64,000 nt of DNA from Sphingomonas sp. Leaf20 (GCF_001421535.1 NZ_LMKN01000009.1:125695-189694), one strand, 5' to 3'; shown: positions 16,791 through 27,582, numbered from the stretch's first letter. The notes: a model not told the origin generated them from the letters alone. Made by a program: numbers and translations.

Positions 16791-19700
16791 ATGTTCCTAC
16801 GTCATTCCGCATCGCGTATTGCGATTTCGGGCGCCTTGCTGATGGCAAGCGCTCCGGCTTTCGCGCAGGATGTCCCGGCGCAGGTCACGCCAGCACAGGC
16901 GGAAGCGACGACGCCCGCCGAAGCAAAGGTCGAAGCAGACGCCGAGTCCGCGATCGCCACGCCTGACGCCGCCGCGACGCCGCAGCGTCCCGCGACCGGC
17001 GACGGCGACATCGTCGTGACCGGTTCGCGGATCCAGCGTCCCAACATGACGTCGGCGGCGCCGATCGCGTCGGTCACCGCGCAGGACATTCGCGCGCAGG
17101 CCGCGGTCAACGTCGAGGACGTGCTGAACCGCCTGCCTCAGGTCGCGCCGGACAACCAGCAGACCTATGCCGATTCCGACGGTCGCCAGCGCATCAAGCT
17201 GCGCAGCCTCGGGTTCGAGCGGACGCTGGTCCTGATCGACGGCAAGCGCCTCGGCACGCAGAATGGCCAGGACGTCGGCATCATCCCGACGTCGCTGCTC
17301 GAGCGCGTCGACGTCCTGACGGGGGGCGCGTCCTCGGTCTATGGGTCGGACGCGGTCGCGGGCGTGGTCAACTTCATCCTCAAGAAGGATTTCGAGGGCC
17401 TGCAGCTCGATGCGAACTACAATTTCTACAACCACCTCAACAAGGATACGGTCGTGTCGCCGCTGGCGCGCGCGGCGGGGTTCCGCACCCCGCGCGGCCT
17501 GACCAATGACGGTGGCCGAGCCGACGTGACGCTGACCGGTGGCGTCAAGCTGTTCGACGGCGCATTGCGCGTGTCGGGCTTCGTCAACTATCGCGAGAGC
17601 GAGGCCGTATCGCTGTCGGATCGATCCAATTCGGGCTGTTACGTGACGCAGCTGACCGCGGACGGGCCGCTCTCATGCGGTCTGACCCCGAGCAGCTCGA
17701 CGAGCGGTCTCGTCACGCCGCTCAGCGGCGTCAATGCGAACCAGCAATATGTGAACAATCCGGACGGCACCCGCAGCTTCGTGCCATTCGGCGCCGGCGC
17801 GGGCAACGCGTCCAACTATTTCAGCAACTATGCGTATCAGCGGCCGTCCGAGCGGATCAACGCAGGCGGCTTTGTCAGTCTCGACATCGCCCCGAATGCC
17901 GAGCTCTACGCGTCGGGCATCTGGTTCCGCGACAAGTCGTTCAACAATTATCCTGGCCGGGCGAGCTACAGCGGCGAGGGGCAGCTGCAGGTCAACTGCA
18001 ACAACCCGTTCCTGTCGGCGTCGCAGGCGACGACGATCTGCGGTGCGGCAGCGGGGACCACGGCGCTCGCACCGATCAGCCTGTCCTATCGCCTCGGCGA
18101 ATTTAACGACGTGTCCGACACGTATATCAATACCGGCGTTCGCCTGAGCGGCGGCGTGCGCGGCAAGGTCGGCGACGCGTGGACCTATGACGTCGGCGGT
18201 GTCTATTCGCGGAATCATCAGGATTACACGCCGACGTTCGTCGATCCGACACGGCTGCAGAACGCGATAAACGTAGGCGGAACGCTCGCCAACCCGACCT
18301 GCGCGACAACGTCCGACCCGGCCTGCGTGCCGTTCGACGCGTTCAGCGCCGGCAATACCAACCCGGCGCTGCGCAATTACCTGTTTGCTACGGGCACGCA
18401 GACGGGCGTCGGCACACTGTATGACGTCGTGACGTCGCTGACCGGCGATCTCGGCAAATACGGGATCAGGTCGCCGCTGGCCGAACAGGGCGTGGCGATC
18501 GCGCTGGGCACCGAATACCGCAAGGACACGTTCAGCGGGTATGCCGACCCGAGCTTCCGGACGCGGTTCGGCGGCGCCGACCAGAACCTGAAGCAGGATG
18601 TCTGGGAAGCGAACATCGAGGTGCAGGCGCCGCTGATCGAGCACAAGCCGTTTGCCGAACTCTTGCAGGCCAATGGCGGCTATCGCGTGTCGAAGTACAG
18701 CAGCAACCCGGACTCGTTCAGCACCTGGAAGCTGGAGGGCCTTTATGCCCCGATCAGCGACCTGACCTTCCGCGCGTCGTTCAACAAGGCACAGCGAGCG
18801 CCGACGGTGTTCGAGATCCGGCAGGCGACCAACATCGAGTTCGCGACGGTCGGCACGAACGGCATCAACGACTTCTGCGCACCCACCCCGATCGCGGATC
18901 CCGCCACCGGGGCGATCAGCTATGGCGCGCCGGTCGCCTCGCGTGAGGTCTGCCGTGCGACGGGCCTGACCGATGCGCTCTATGGCAGCACCACGTTGTT
19001 GTGCCCGGATGACCAGTGCACGGTGCGGTCGGGCGGTTTCACGTCCGCGCCAGAAACCGCGTACACACAGACCTATGGTTTGATCGTCAAGCCGCGTTTC
19101 ATTCCGGGCCTGGTGTTCTCGGTCGATCGCTACCGGATCAAGATCAACGATTCACTCGGCTACAACCCGTTCAACTATTATACCGATGGGTGTCAGCGGT
19201 CGGGCGGCGACGACTTCTTCTGCCAGGGCATCGTCCGCAATCCCGGCACCGGCACGCTGTATTCGGATCCCGCCGGCAACCCGAGCACGGGCTTCATCCG
19301 GCAGGGCACGACCAACTTCTATCAGTCGATCGCGCGCGGCTGGGACTTCCAGGGCCAATATACGCTCGACCTGGAAACTGCTGGCAAGATCGACATGAAC
19401 TTCAACGGTTCGCTGACGACCTTTGCCGGTGGGCAGGATTCGCCGGTCCAGCCCAAGCGCAACTGCGCGGGCTATTATGCCAATGGGTGCGGTCAGCTGA
19501 TCCCGAAATGGTCGCACGGCCTGCGCACGACCTACACGACGATGGACAAGGCGTTCAGCGCGTCGTTCAACTGGCGTTATGTCGGGTCGCTGACGCATGC
19601 CGACAATTCGGGCGACGAAGCCATTGGCGGCACGCCCGAGCGCGAGCGCACGAGCTATTATCGTGTCGCACCGATCAGCTATTTCGACCTCGCGCTCAAC

Positions 19701-19874
19701 TTCGCGATCGCCAAGCAGTTCTCGCTGCGCCTGATCGCGAACAACCTGCTCGACAAGACGCCGCCGATCGTACCCGACTCCTACAATATCAGCCTCGCGC
19801 GCAGCAACACCATCCCGCAGCGCTACGACGCGCTGGGCCGCAACCTGGCGATCGGCACGACGATCAAGTTCTGA
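16791..19874 (+). CDS. TonB-dependent outer-membrane receptor of the glycan regulon
   Basis: Outer-membrane active transporter, 1027 aa. The ATG at 16791 lies 6 nt after an AAAAGGGG ribosome site; a TTG two codons earlier is possible. The signal peptide ends SAPAFA-Q. After a low-complexity Ala/Glu/Thr linker comes a TonB-box-like GDIVVTGSRI, then the plug (VLIDGKRLG, GGASSVYGSDAVAGVVNFILKKDF) and a long beta-barrel ending in an aromatic C-terminus (GTTIKF). Several Cys-containing extracellular loops suggest disulfides. Size and plug resemble carbohydrate receptors of sphingomonads and Caulobacter. The nag-box-like repeat upstream and the neighbouring hydrolases point to a glycan or amino-sugar oligomer as cargo. 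A hairpin terminator follows. Confidence 0.92.
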   Translation: MFLRHSASRIAISGALLMASAPAFAQDVPAQVTPAQAEATTPAEAKVEADAESAIATPDAAATPQRPATGDGDIVVTGSRIQRPNMTSAAPIASVTAQDIRAQAAVNVEDVLNRLPQVAPDNQQTYADSDGRQRIKLRSLGFERTLVLIDGKRLGTQNGQDVGIIPTSLLERVDVLTGGASSVYGSDAVAGVVNFILKKDFEGLQLDANYNFYNHLNKDTVVSPLARAAGFRTPRGLTNDGGRADVTLTGGVKLFDGALRVSGFVNYRESEAVSLSDRSNSGCYVTQLTADGPLSCGLTPSSSTSGLVTPLSGVNANQQYVNNPDGTRSFVPFGAGAGNASNYFSNYAYQRPSERINAGGFVSLDIAPNAELYASGIWFRDKSFNNYPGRASYSGEGQLQVNCNNPFLSASQATTICGAAAGTTALAPISLSYRLGEFNDVSDTYINTGVRLSGGVRGKVGDAWTYDVGGVYSRNHQDYTPTFVDPTRLQNAINVGGTLANPTCATTSDPACVPFDAFSAGNTNPALRNYLFATGTQTGVGTLYDVVTSLTGDLGKYGIRSPLAEQGVAIALGTEYRKDTFSGYADPSFRTRFGGADQNLKQDVWEANIEVQAPLIEHKPFAELLQANGGYRVSKYSSNPDSFSTWKLEGLYAPISDLTFRASFNKAQRAPTVFEIRQATNIEFATVGTNGINDFCAPTPIADPATGAISYGAPVASREVCRATGLTDALYGSTTLLCPDDQCTVRSGGFTSAPETAYTQTYGLIVKPRFIPGLVFSVDRYRIKINDSLGYNPFNYYTDGCQRSGGDDFFCQGIVRNPGTGTLYSDPAGNPSTGFIRQGTTNFYQSIARGWDFQGQYTLDLETAGKIDMNFNGSLTTFAGGQDSPVQPKRNCAGYYANGCGQLIPKWSHGLRTTYTTMDKAFSASFNWRYVGSLTHADNSGDEAIGGTPERERTSYYRVAPISYFDLALNFAIAKQFSLRLIANNLLDKTPPIVPDSYNISLARSNTIPQRYDALGRNLAIGTTIKF

Positions 19875-19893
19875 TCCTCATCCCCGACCTCAA

Positions 19894-19925
19894 GGGCTCG
19901 CCGAAAACGGCGGGCCCTTTTTTTG
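19894..19925 (+). terminator. Rho-independent terminator after the receptor
   Basis: GGGCTCGCCG-AAAA-CGGCGGGCCC forms a 10-bp stem with one mismatch and a 4-base loop. It is followed directly by a run of eight T and starts 19 nt after the receptor stop. This is the clearest intrinsic terminator in the window. Confidence 0.9.
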
Positions 19926-20020
19926 TGCGCGGTATATGCAGTCGAGTGCTTGCGGGGCACTGCGTCATGGGCTAGCGAAACCGCCGCTGCACCGGGCTTC
20001 GAGCCCGACGCGGCGAGTGT

Positions 20021-20105
20021 GCGGGTGTGGTGGAATTGGTAGACGCGCTGGACTCAAAATCCTGTTCCGAAAGGAGTGCCGGTTCGACCCCGGCCACCCG
20101 CACCA
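20021..20105 (+). tRNA. tRNA-Leu (anticodon CAA)
   Basis: The acceptor arm GCGGGTG pairs with CACCCGC, followed by A and an encoded CCA. The D-loop holds TGGTAGACGC, the anticodon loop is CTCAAAA giving anticodon CAA, and GGTTCGACCCC forms the T-arm. The long variable arm (TGTTCCGAAAGGAGT) is that of a class II tRNA, as expected for leucine. One T-T mismatch sits in the anticodon stem. There is no sign of integration at its 3' end. Confidence 0.93.
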
Positions 20106-20146
20106 TTCGATGACCGGCCTGCCCAGCGGCGGCCGGTCTTTTCATA

Positions 20147-21178
20147 TCAGCGAACCGGAAAGAGCTGCACGTCGGTCAGGCGCAGGCCGGCGCGCGTCCC
20201 GCGATCGGGTACCGGCCCGGAAACGTCGAACTCGATCGGTTGTGCATCGAGCGCGGCATCGACCCGCCACCCGCCGCCACGCTGTCGGGCGGCGCCTACA
20301 AGGATCGGCAGCGTCCCCGGAACGTCCGCCCCGAGCTCCGCCTGGTGAGGCCGGAAGTGCAGCTCGGCCGGGCCATCGGATATCCCGGCTGTCGACACGT
20401 CGAGCTGTCGTCCTGCGTAAGCCGCGCGTCCGCCCGCGATCGTCACGGGGATCTGGTTGGTCTCGCCGACAAAGGCGGAGACGAACGGCGTGGCGGGCGT
20501 GTCGTAGACCTCGCGCGGCGTGCCGATCTGTTCGATGAGCCCACGGTTCATGATGACGACACGATCGGCGAGTTCGAGGGCCTCTTCCTGATCGTGGGTG
20601 ACGAAGACCGACGTGAGACCGAGCCGATCGTGGAGGTCGCGCAGCCAGCGGCGCAAATCCTTGCGCACCTTGGCATCGAGCGCTCCGAACGGCTCGTCGA
20701 GCAGGAGCAGTTGCGGCTCGACCGCGAGCGCGCGGGCGAGGGCGACGCGCTGACGCTGGCCGCCCGAGAGTTGCGCGGGATAGCGATGGCCGAGGTCGGG
20801 AAGCTGGATCAGGTCGAGCAGCTCGGCCACGCGCGTGCGGATGTTCGCCTTGGCGGGACGATCGCGGCGCGCGCGGACGGTGAGCCCGAACGCGATGTTG
20901 TCCGCGACCGTCATGTGCCGGAACAGCGCATAATTCTGGAAGACGAAGCCGATACGGCGCTCGGCGGCCGGCGTATCGGTCATGTCGACGCCGTCGAAGA
21001 GGACGTGCCCGGCATCGGGGAAGTCGAGCCCCGCGATCATCCGCAGCAACGTCGTCTTGCCCGAGCCCGACGGACCCAGCAGCGCGAGGAATTCGCCCGG
21101 GCGGGCTTCAAGCGTGACGCCGTTGAGCGCGGCGAACGCGCCGAACCGTTTTGAAAGGGCGTCGATGACGATGCTCAA
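20147..21178 (-). CDS. cysA: Sulfate/thiosulfate ABC transporter ATPase
   Basis: ATP-hydrolysing subunit of the sulfate/thiosulfate importer, on the cytoplasmic face of the CysT/CysW channel. The 343-aa protein has Walker [11 protein letters not shown]-loop VFQNYALF, signature LSGGQRQR, Walker B LLLLDEP and the H-loop FVTHDQEEA, then a C-terminal regulatory TOBE-like region. The start is a TTG at 21178 with AAGGAG six bases upstream, overlapping the cysW stop as TTGA; the first in-frame alternative lies upstream inside cysW. It is last in the binding protein-cysT-cysW-cysA unit, the usual sulfate layout. Confidence 0.93.
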   Translation of the reverse strand: MSIVIDALSKRFGAFAALNGVTLEARPGEFLALLGPSGSGKTTLLRMIAGLDFPDAGHVLFDGVDMTDTPAAERRIGFVFQNYALFRHMTVADNIAFGLTVRARRDRPAKANIRTRVAELLDLIQLPDLGHRYPAQLSGGQRQRVALARALAVEPQLLLLDEPFGALDAKVRKDLRRWLRDLHDRLGLTSVFVTHDQEEALELADRVVIMNRGLIEQIGTPREVYDTPATPFVSAFVGETNQIPVTIAGGRAAYAGRQLDVSTAGISDGPAELHFRPHQAELGADVPGTLPILVGAARQRGGGWRVDAALDAQPIEFDVSGPVPDRGTRAGLRLTDVQLFPVR

Positions 21179-22014
21179 TGCGCACTCCTTGCCTGGTGAT
21201 AGCCGAAGCGCCACTCGAGCAGACTTTTCAGAACCAGCGTCACCAGCGCCAGCGACGCCAGCAGCGATGCGACCGCGAACGCGCCGACAAAATCATATTC
21301 GTTGTAGAGGATCTCGACATGCAGCGGCATCGTGTTCGTGAGACCGCGGATATGTCCCGAAACCACCGAGACCGCGCCGAATTCCCCCATGGCGCGCGCG
21401 TTGCACAGCAGCACGCCGTAGAGCAGCCCCCAGCGGATGTTGGGGAGCGTGACGTGCCAGAACGTTTGCCACCCGGACGCCCCGAGCGACACCGCCGCTT
21501 CCTCGTCGTCGCGCCCCTGCTCGGCCATCAGCGGGATGATCTCGCGCGCGACGAAGGGGAAGGTGACGAACACCGTGGCGAGCACGATGCCCGGGACCGC
21601 GAAGATGACCTTCCAGTTATGCGCGATCAGCCATGGGCCGAACCACCCTTGCGCGCCGAACATCAGGACGAAGATGAGACCCGCGACGACCGGCGACACG
21701 GAGAAGGGCAGGTCGATCAGCGAGATCAGCAGGCTCTTGCCGCGAAACTCGAACTTCGTGATCGCCCATGACGCGACGACGCCGAACACGCAGTTCAACG
21801 GGACCGAGATCGCCGCGACCAGAAGCGTGAGGCGGATCGCGGCACGCGCATCAGGCTCGGCGATGGCGTCGAGAAACATCGGCCAGCCCTTGGCGAACGC
21901 CTGGACGAAGACGACGACGAGCGGCAGCGCGAGGAACAGCGCGAGGAAGACCATGCCGATGCCGATCAGGACGCGCCGACCCAGGGGGCTTTCGGTTGCG
22001 GCGGCGCGGGTCAT
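21175..22014 (-). CDS. cysW: Sulfate ABC transporter permease CysW
   Basis: Second membrane subunit of the sulfate importer. The 279-aa protein has about six transmembrane helices and the cytoplasmic EAA loop, here [21 protein letters not shown], which docks on CysA. The ATG at 22014 overlaps the cysT stop as ATGA; a much longer open frame upstream is a shadow of cysT. The VVSGHIRG segment near the C-terminus is typical of CysW. Confidence 0.93.
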   Translation of the reverse strand: MTRAAATESPLGRRVLIGIGMVFLALFLALPLVVVFVQAFAKGWPMFLDAIAEPDARAAIRLTLLVAAISVPLNCVFGVVASWAITKFEFRGKSLLISLIDLPFSVSPVVAGLIFVLMFGAQGWFGPWLIAHNWKVIFAVPGIVLATVFVTFPFVAREIIPLMAEQGRDDEEAAVSLGASGWQTFWHVTLPNIRWGLLYGVLLCNARAMGEFGAVSVVSGHIRGLTNTMPLHVEILYNEYDFVGAFAVASLLASLALVTLVLKSLLEWRFGYHQARSAH

Positions 22015-22865
22015 TTCGCGCTCCGCTTGGCACGCCATGCCTGGAGCATGTTGACGAGCAGCAGCATCGAGAAGGACGCGACGAGCATCACGCAGGCGAT
22101 CGCGGTCGCGCCGGGATAATCGAACTGTTCGAGCTGCGTGACGATCAGTAGCGGCGCGATCTCCGATTTGTAGGGCATGTTGCCGGCGATGAAGATCACC
22201 GAGCCATATTCGCCGACGCCGCGCGCGAACGCGAGTGCGAACCCGGTCAGCAGCGCCGGCGCGATTGCGGGAAGGATGACGCGGCTGAAGGTCTGCCAGC
22301 GGGTCGCGCCAAGCGTCGCGGCGGCTTCCTCGACGTCCGCGCCGAGGTCGGCGAGGACGGGCTGGACCGATCGGACGATGAACGGGAGACCGATGAAGAT
22401 CAGCGCGACGACGACGCCGAGCGGCGTGTAGGCGACGCGGATGCCGAGTGGCGCGAGCATCGACCCGATCCAGCCATTCTCGGCGTAGAGCGAGACCAGC
22501 GCGATGCCCGCGACTGCGGTCGGCAACGCGAACGGGAGGTCGACCGCCGCATCGACGAGCTTCTTGCCGGGAAATTCGTACCGCGCGAGGATCCAGGCGA
22601 TAAGCAGCCCGAACACCGCATTGACCATGGCCGCCAGGAACGCCGTGCCGAAGCTTAGGCGATAGGCCGAGAGCGCGCGCGGCGACAGGCCGACGGCGAC
22701 GAACCCATCCCATCCAAGCCCCGCGGCACGCAGGAAGATCGTCGACAGGGGAATCAGCACGATCAGGCACAGCCAGACGACCGTCAGCCCCATGGTGAGA
22801 CCGAATCCCGGTATCACCGAACGCCGCGCGGACCGATGCTTCCCGACAGAGGCGCGCTCAGCCAT
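22011..22865 (-). CDS. cysT: Sulfate ABC transporter permease CysT
   Basis: First membrane subunit of the sulfate importer (also called CysU). It is 284 aa with about six transmembrane segments; family motifs include [15 protein letters not shown] and the EAA loop [21 protein letters not shown]. It begins 30 nt after the binding-protein stop and overlaps cysW by 4 nt. Confidence 0.93.
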   Translation of the reverse strand: MAERASVGKHRSARRSVIPGFGLTMGLTVVWLCLIVLIPLSTIFLRAAGLGWDGFVAVGLSPRALSAYRLSFGTAFLAAMVNAVFGLLIAWILARYEFPGKKLVDAAVDLPFALPTAVAGIALVSLYAENGWIGSMLAPLGIRVAYTPLGVVVALIFIGLPFIVRSVQPVLADLGADVEEAAATLGATRWQTFSRVILPAIAPALLTGFALAFARGVGEYGSVIFIAGNMPYKSEIAPLLIVTQLEQFDYPGATAIACVMLVASFSMLLLVNMLQAWRAKRSAK

Positions 22866-22895
22866 GAGACGCCCGCCTGGGGTCGATCGTCGGCG

Positions 22896-23918
22896 TCAGC
22901 GCTTTGGTCCCGAATAGATCCGGTCGAAGACGCCACCATCGTTGAAGAAGCGCGCCTGCGCGGTCTTCCATCCGCCGAAATCGCGGATCGTCTGCGTCTC
23001 GATCTTCGGGAAGACGTTGGCATAGCGCGCCATGACCGCGGGATCGCGCGGACGGTAATAGTTCTTCGCGACGATGTCCTGACCCTCAGGCGTGTAGAGG
23101 AACTTCAGATAGGCGTCGGCGACCTTCTCGGTGCCGTGCGCCTTCGCGTTGGCATCGACCACGGCCACCGAGGGCTCCGCGAGCACCGAGATCGAAGGGA
23201 CGACGATGTCGAACTTGCCCGCGCCGAGCTCCTTTTCGGACAGGAAGGCCTCGTTTTCCCACGCAATCAGCACATCGCCCAGGCCGCGTTCGACAAACGT
23301 CGTGGTCGCCCCACGCGCGCCGGAGTCGAGCACGGGAACATGGCCGAACAGCTGCGTCACATAGGCCTGCGCCGCAGCGTCGGACCCGCCTGCCTTTCGG
23401 CCATAGGCCCAGGCGGCGAGAAAATTCCACCGTGCCCCGCCGCTCGTCTTGGGATTGGGGGTGATGACCTGAACACCCGGTTTTACGAGGTCCGCCCAAT
23501 CGCGGATCCGTTTCGGGTTACCCTTGCGAACGAGGAAGACGATCGTCGACGTATAGGGTGCGCTGTTGTCGGGGAGGCGGGCTTCCCAGTTGGCGGGGAG
23601 CAGCTTGGCGCGTTCGGCGATCGCGTCGATATCATAGGCAAGCGCCAGCGTGACGACGTCGGCACCCAGCCCGTCGATCACCGCGCGCGACTGTTTGCCA
23701 GAGCCGCCATGGCTCATGTTGAACTTGATGGTCTGGCCGGTGTCTTGCTTCCACTTTGCGGCGAAGGCGGTGTTGACCGACCGGTAGAGCTCCCGCGTGG
23801 GGTCATAGCTGACGTTCAGCAGTTCGACCGTGCCATCCTTGCCAGTGCCGGAGGGAGACGAGCAGCCCGCGACGATCGCCGCGAGTGCAAGGCCGATATG
23901 CGTTCGGTTCAATGTCAT
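22896..23918 (-). CDS. Sulfate-binding protein, possible lipoprotein
   Basis: Periplasmic receptor that delivers sulfate to CysT/CysW. The 340-aa protein starts at ATG 23918 behind GGAGGACTGG. Its signal peptide ends in AAIVAGC, a lipobox-like sequence, so it may be anchored to the membrane rather than free, unlike classical Sbp/CysP. Family motifs include [12 protein letters not shown], the anion-binding region [35 protein letters not shown] and YYRPRD. It is first in the sulfate operon. Confidence 0.92.
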   Translation of the reverse strand: MTLNRTHIGLALAAIVAGCSSPSGTGKDGTVELLNVSYDPTRELYRSVNTAFAAKWKQDTGQTIKFNMSHGGSGKQSRAVIDGLGADVVTLALAYDIDAIAERAKLLPANWEARLPDNSAPYTSTIVFLVRKGNPKRIRDWADLVKPGVQVITPNPKTSGGARWNFLAAWAYGRKAGGSDAAAQAYVTQLFGHVPVLDSGARGATTTFVERGLGDVLIAWENEAFLSEKELGAGKFDIVVPSISVLAEPSVAVVDANAKAHGTEKVADAYLKFLYTPEGQDIVAKNYYRPRDPAVMARYANVFPKIETQTIRDFGGWKTAQARFFNDGGVFDRIYSGPKR

Positions 23919-24013
23919 CCAGTCCTCCGCTTCCTCCAATCCCTATCGTGTCGATGGTCGTAAGGAATAGCCGCAAAGCTTGGCCGTGCAAAAGATTGGG
24001 TATCCGGTGACGT

Positions 24014-25075
24014 CTACATCTTGAGCGGAGCCGCATAGCCGGTGAGCTCGAGATAGCCGCTGCCGCCGCGTGTACGCACCGCGCCTTCCCAATAGACCGG
24101 CATCCCGCTGCGCCGTGCGTCGAGTTCCTGATCGGCGAACAGCGGCAGGAGATCGAGCCGCCGTACGCCCTCTGGCAGGCGGACGCTGAGGCGTTGCGCG
24201 ACCGGGTAGAGTGCGCCGGTCCGCGGCGAACGCCATTGCCGGATCGGATCGAAGCGGACATCGGCGGGCGTGAAACGGACGACGCGGCCGTCCCTGCGGC
24301 GAAGCGATCCGCCCGCCCAGATCTGTCGCCCGCCCGCGCCGCGGATACGGAACGCCATCAGCGCGCCGCCATCGTCGAGATTGAGCCCGGCCCAGCCCCA
24401 GCCCACCGCGCCCCCGCCGAGATAGTCGGACGACCATTCGCGGTCGAGCCATGCCTGTCCGGTGACCGGCTGGACCTGGCCGTTGCGGGCCAGCCGGCCG
24501 GACACCGACAGATGCGGCACCGAGTAATAATAGCTGGCCTGTTCGGGACGGGGGCCCTTACGGCTATAGCCGTCCTCGCCTTCGAGCAGCGGCGGCTGGC
24601 GCGGGGTCAGCGTGAGCGACAGCGCGAAATCGGCGGTCGTGACACGCGTGACGAAACGACCGTCGGGCAGCCGGCGGATGCGCCAATCGCGCAGGCTGAC
24701 GTCAGTGTCGCCGATCCGGGCCTGCGCCAGCCCGAACCCCGCGCGCGCGGCGCGCTCGCCGTGAAGCAGATGGCCGACACGCGGGTCCGAAAGCGCGGCA
24801 TGCGCGAACAGGATCTGCTTCGGCGCAAAGGCGCTGGGATTGGCCGGATCGGTGGCGGGCGTGGTCCGGAAGAAGGTGATCTGAAACCCGAGGTCGCGCT
24901 TGTCCGGGGTGGCGAGCCGGCCCGTGACGTACCACCATTCGGTGCGAAACTCTGGGTGCGCGCCGTGTTCGCGGGGAAACGTGAAGCGCGCGCCCGGGCG
25001 GACCACCGCGGGTCCGGTCGAAGCCGGCGTCGCCGCCGTAAGCACGAGCGCTGCGAATGCGAGCAGCCGGCGCAT
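24014..25075 (-). CDS. AttH/CrtC-like exported protein (lipocalin-like)
   Basis: Member of the AttH family (related to carotenoid 1,2-hydratase CrtC), 353 aa with an N-terminal signal peptide, so it acts in the periplasm or envelope. Recognisable family segments are HPEFRTEWWYVTG near residue 45, GFQITFFR, FAHAALSD, and the paired WLDREWSSD and GWGWAGLNLDDG in the second half. Its enzymatic role is not known; in other bacteria AttH homologues sit with LolD/FtsX-type transporters, as here. The ATG shares a base with the permease stop (TGATG), so the protein is coupled to the transporter. Confidence 0.83.
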   Translation of the reverse strand: MRRLLAFAALVLTAATPASTGPAVVRPGARFTFPREHGAHPEFRTEWWYVTGRLATPDKRDLGFQITFFRTTPATDPANPSAFAPKQILFAHAALSDPRVGHLLHGERAARAGFGLAQARIGDTDVSLRDWRIRRLPDGRFVTRVTTADFALSLTLTPRQPPLLEGEDGYSRKGPRPEQASYYYSVPHLSVSGRLARNGQVQPVTGQAWLDREWSSDYLGGGAVGWGWAGLNLDDGGALMAFRIRGAGGRQIWAGGSLRRRDGRVVRFTPADVRFDPIRQWRSPRTGALYPVAQRLSVRLPEGVRRLDLLPLFADQELDARRSGMPVYWEGAVRTRGGSGYLELTGYAAPLKM

Positions 25076-27582
25076 CACCAATCCTCCCTCACCATGCGGA
25101 CCGCATCGGCGGCGATCGCGCGGCGCCCCGCGATCGTCGCCGTGCCTGCTGCGGCGACCACCAAGGCTGCCGCGACGCTCGCGACGATCCCCCAGGGAAC
25201 GCGCGTCGCCATCGTCCAGTTGAACGATTGCGGGTTGATCACGTGGACGAGAACCTGCGCCATGATCCCGCCGAGGAGGATGCCGGCAATGCCGCCGACG
25301 AGACCGAGCAGGCCACCCTCGCTTGCGAGCATCGCAACGATCTGGCGCTTCGAGACACCGATATGCCGCAGCATCCCGAATTCGCGCGTGCGCGCGATCG
25401 TCTGCGCCGACATCGTCGCGGCGACGCCCGCAAGCCCGACGAGGATCGCTACGCCTTCGAGGAGATAGGTCACGGCGAAACTCCGGTCGAACAGTTCGAG
25501 CGCATAGCGGCGCAGCGTGGCGGGGCGGGCGATCGACACGCGGCTACGCAGATCGCGTGGCGACCGCCGAACCAGCGCTTGCTGAACCGTCTGCGTGGCG
25601 GCGCCCCCCGCCAGCGTTATCGCGGCTTCGATGCGCGTGCTGTCGCCGGTGGCGCGCGTATAGTCGGTGTCGCGGATGACGATCGCGCCCTGCTGCCGCG
25701 CATAGTCGCGCCAGATCCCGGCGACGGCATAGCGACCGGCGATCGGCAACGTCACCGCATCGCCGACGCGGAGGCCGTAGATGCGCGCGGCAGGCTCCGA
25801 CAGCCAGACCGGCGTCCTGCCGCTGGGGATCGCGTCGGCGGCCTCGATCAGTACGAGCGTCTGGTCGCCACCCGTCGCGACCGGGCGCGCGATCAGCGTC
25901 ACCGGCGGGCGATCGGCGGCGAGCGTCAGCGGAATCTGTCTGCTGAACGCGATCGACGCCACGCCGGGCGTCGCCCGCAGGAGCGCTTGCGCGGCCGGAT
26001 CGAAGCCAGCGGCGCCATCGACGCGAAGGTAGAGATCGTCGGCGAGCACCTGTCCGAGCCACTCGTCGACCGCGCCGCGAAAGCTGGTGACCATCACCGC
26101 CATGGCGATCATCAGCGCGGTGCTCGCGACGATCCCGCACAGCGCGGTCGCGGCCTGGCCGGGGGCGCCGTGGAGGTGGCGAACCGCCAGATCGACGGGA
26201 ACATGCCGGCCCGAGCGGCGCGCCAGGGGCCGCAAAAGCGTGCGCGCCAGCCGGGGCATTCCCGCAATCCCGCCCGCAAGGATCAGGGCCATGCTGGCGA
26301 ACCCGAAGATCGGCAAGCCATTGATCGCGGGCAGGAGTGCCATCGCCGCGCCGGTCGCTAGCAGGATCGCGGCAGGGATCCAGGGCACGGACGCGCGCGG
26401 GTCCATCACGTCGCCGGCATTGCGCAGCGCCGCCGCGGGCGCGGCACGTGCGGCGATCCGGGCCGGGAGGACGCTGCCCGCGACGGCAGCGAGCAACCCG
26501 AGCGCAAAGAACCCGGCCGCTGCGACCGGTGCAAAAGTGAGCCGGACACGACCATCCGCGAAATAGCCCGCACCCAGATCACCGCCGAACCGCGTGAGCG
26601 CGGCATAGGCAAGCGCATAGCCCAGCACCAGGCCGAGGGTAGCGCCGAACATTCCGATCGCGAGCCCTTCGAACGCGACGGTCGCGACGATACCGCTGCG
26701 TGGCAGCCCGAGCGTACGGATCAGCGCAAAGCTGCGCAGCCGTCGCGCGACCGACAGCGACTGCGCCGAAAAGACGAGGAAGCCGCCGGTCAGCAACGCG
26801 ACGAGGGCCAGCATGTCGAGGTTGACGCGGTAGGCGCGTGACAGGGCATCGCTGCGGACGGCGTCGCTTGCGGCGGTGCCGATCACCGCGTCGCGCGGCA
26901 GGATCGCCGCGAGCGGGGTGGTGTCGGCGCCTTCGGCCTGCGCGACGTCAATACGGTCGAGCCGGCCGATCCGCCCGAACCGCCACTGCGCGGTGGCGAT
27001 GTCGACGACGCCGATCGCCTGGTCCTCGGCCACGCCCGGGAGTCGCCCGGCAATACGCAGCGACGTCGTCCGGCCGTTCGCCGCGACCGTCACCGCCTGC
27101 CCGGGCTCGACGCGCAGGTTGCGCAGCGCCGCGGCGGACAAGAAGAGCGCATCGCCGTCGAACGCCGCGTCGGAGCGGCGGTCGACGCCCGTGGGTACGA
27201 TCCCGACCAGCGACGGCGTGACCTGAGCGGCGCGGAGAACGTCGAGACCAAGCAGCGTGAAGCCCGTCGTCCCGATGGTCGCGCGAAGGACGACGGCCGG
27301 GCTCGCGTCGACGACGCCGGGCGCGCGGGCGACGCGCGGGTAGAGGGCCTCGTCGAAACCGAGCGGGCTCGTCGCGTTGACCTGCACGTCGGCGCGGCCG
27401 TTGACGGTCCGCAGCGCACCCTCGAACGACGACAGCGCCGAGCCGTTGACGAGGTGGACCGCAAAGCCGAGCGCGACGCCGATCGCGATGGCGATCGCGG
27501 TGAGCGCCAGGCGTGCCGGATGCGCCCGCCACTCGCCCAGGACCAGCCAGGCAAGCGCGAGCCGTGCGGACAGAACGCTCAC
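25075..27582 (-). CDS. FtsX/MacB-type ABC permease with two FtsX domains
   Basis: Large inner-membrane permease (835 aa) of the MacB/LolCE/YbbP superfamily that probably extracts a lipid or lipoprotein from the membrane using the adjacent ATPase. An N-terminal helix (ARLALTAIAIAIGVALGF) leads into a periplasmic domain. Then come two groups of membrane helices, each an FtsX domain, separated by a second periplasmic region, giving roughly ten helices. It overlaps the ATPase stop by 4 nt and the AttH start by one base, so the three genes form one translational unit. Confidence 0.9.
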   Translation of the reverse strand: MSVLSARLALAWLVLGEWRAHPARLALTAIAIAIGVALGFAVHLVNGSALSSFEGALRTVNGRADVQVNATSPLGFDEALYPRVARAPGVVDASPAVVLRATIGTTGFTLLGLDVLRAAQVTPSLVGIVPTGVDRRSDAAFDGDALFLSAAALRNLRVEPGQAVTVAANGRTTSLRIAGRLPGVAEDQAIGVVDIATAQWRFGRIGRLDRIDVAQAEGADTTPLAAILPRDAVIGTAASDAVRSDALSRAYRVNLDMLALVALLTGGFLVFSAQSLSVARRLRSFALIRTLGLPRSGIVATVAFEGLAIGMFGATLGLVLGYALAYAALTRFGGDLGAGYFADGRVRLTFAPVAAAGFFALGLLAAVAGSVLPARIAARAAPAAALRNAGDVMDPRASVPWIPAAILLATGAAMALLPAINGLPIFGFASMALILAGGIAGMPRLARTLLRPLARRSGRHVPVDLAVRHLHGAPGQAATALCGIVASTALMIAMAVMVTSFRGAVDEWLGQVLADDLYLRVDGAAGFDPAAQALLRATPGVASIAFSRQIPLTLAADRPPVTLIARPVATGGDQTLVLIEAADAIPSGRTPVWLSEPAARIYGLRVGDAVTLPIAGRYAVAGIWRDYARQQGAIVIRDTDYTRATGDSTRIEAAITLAGGAATQTVQQALVRRSPRDLRSRVSIARPATLRRYALELFDRSFAVTYLLEGVAILVGLAGVAATMSAQTIARTREFGMLRHIGVSKRQIVAMLASEGGLLGLVGGIAGILLGGIMAQVLVHVINPQSFNWTMATRVPWGIVASVAAALVVAAAGTATIAGRRAIAADAVRMVREDW

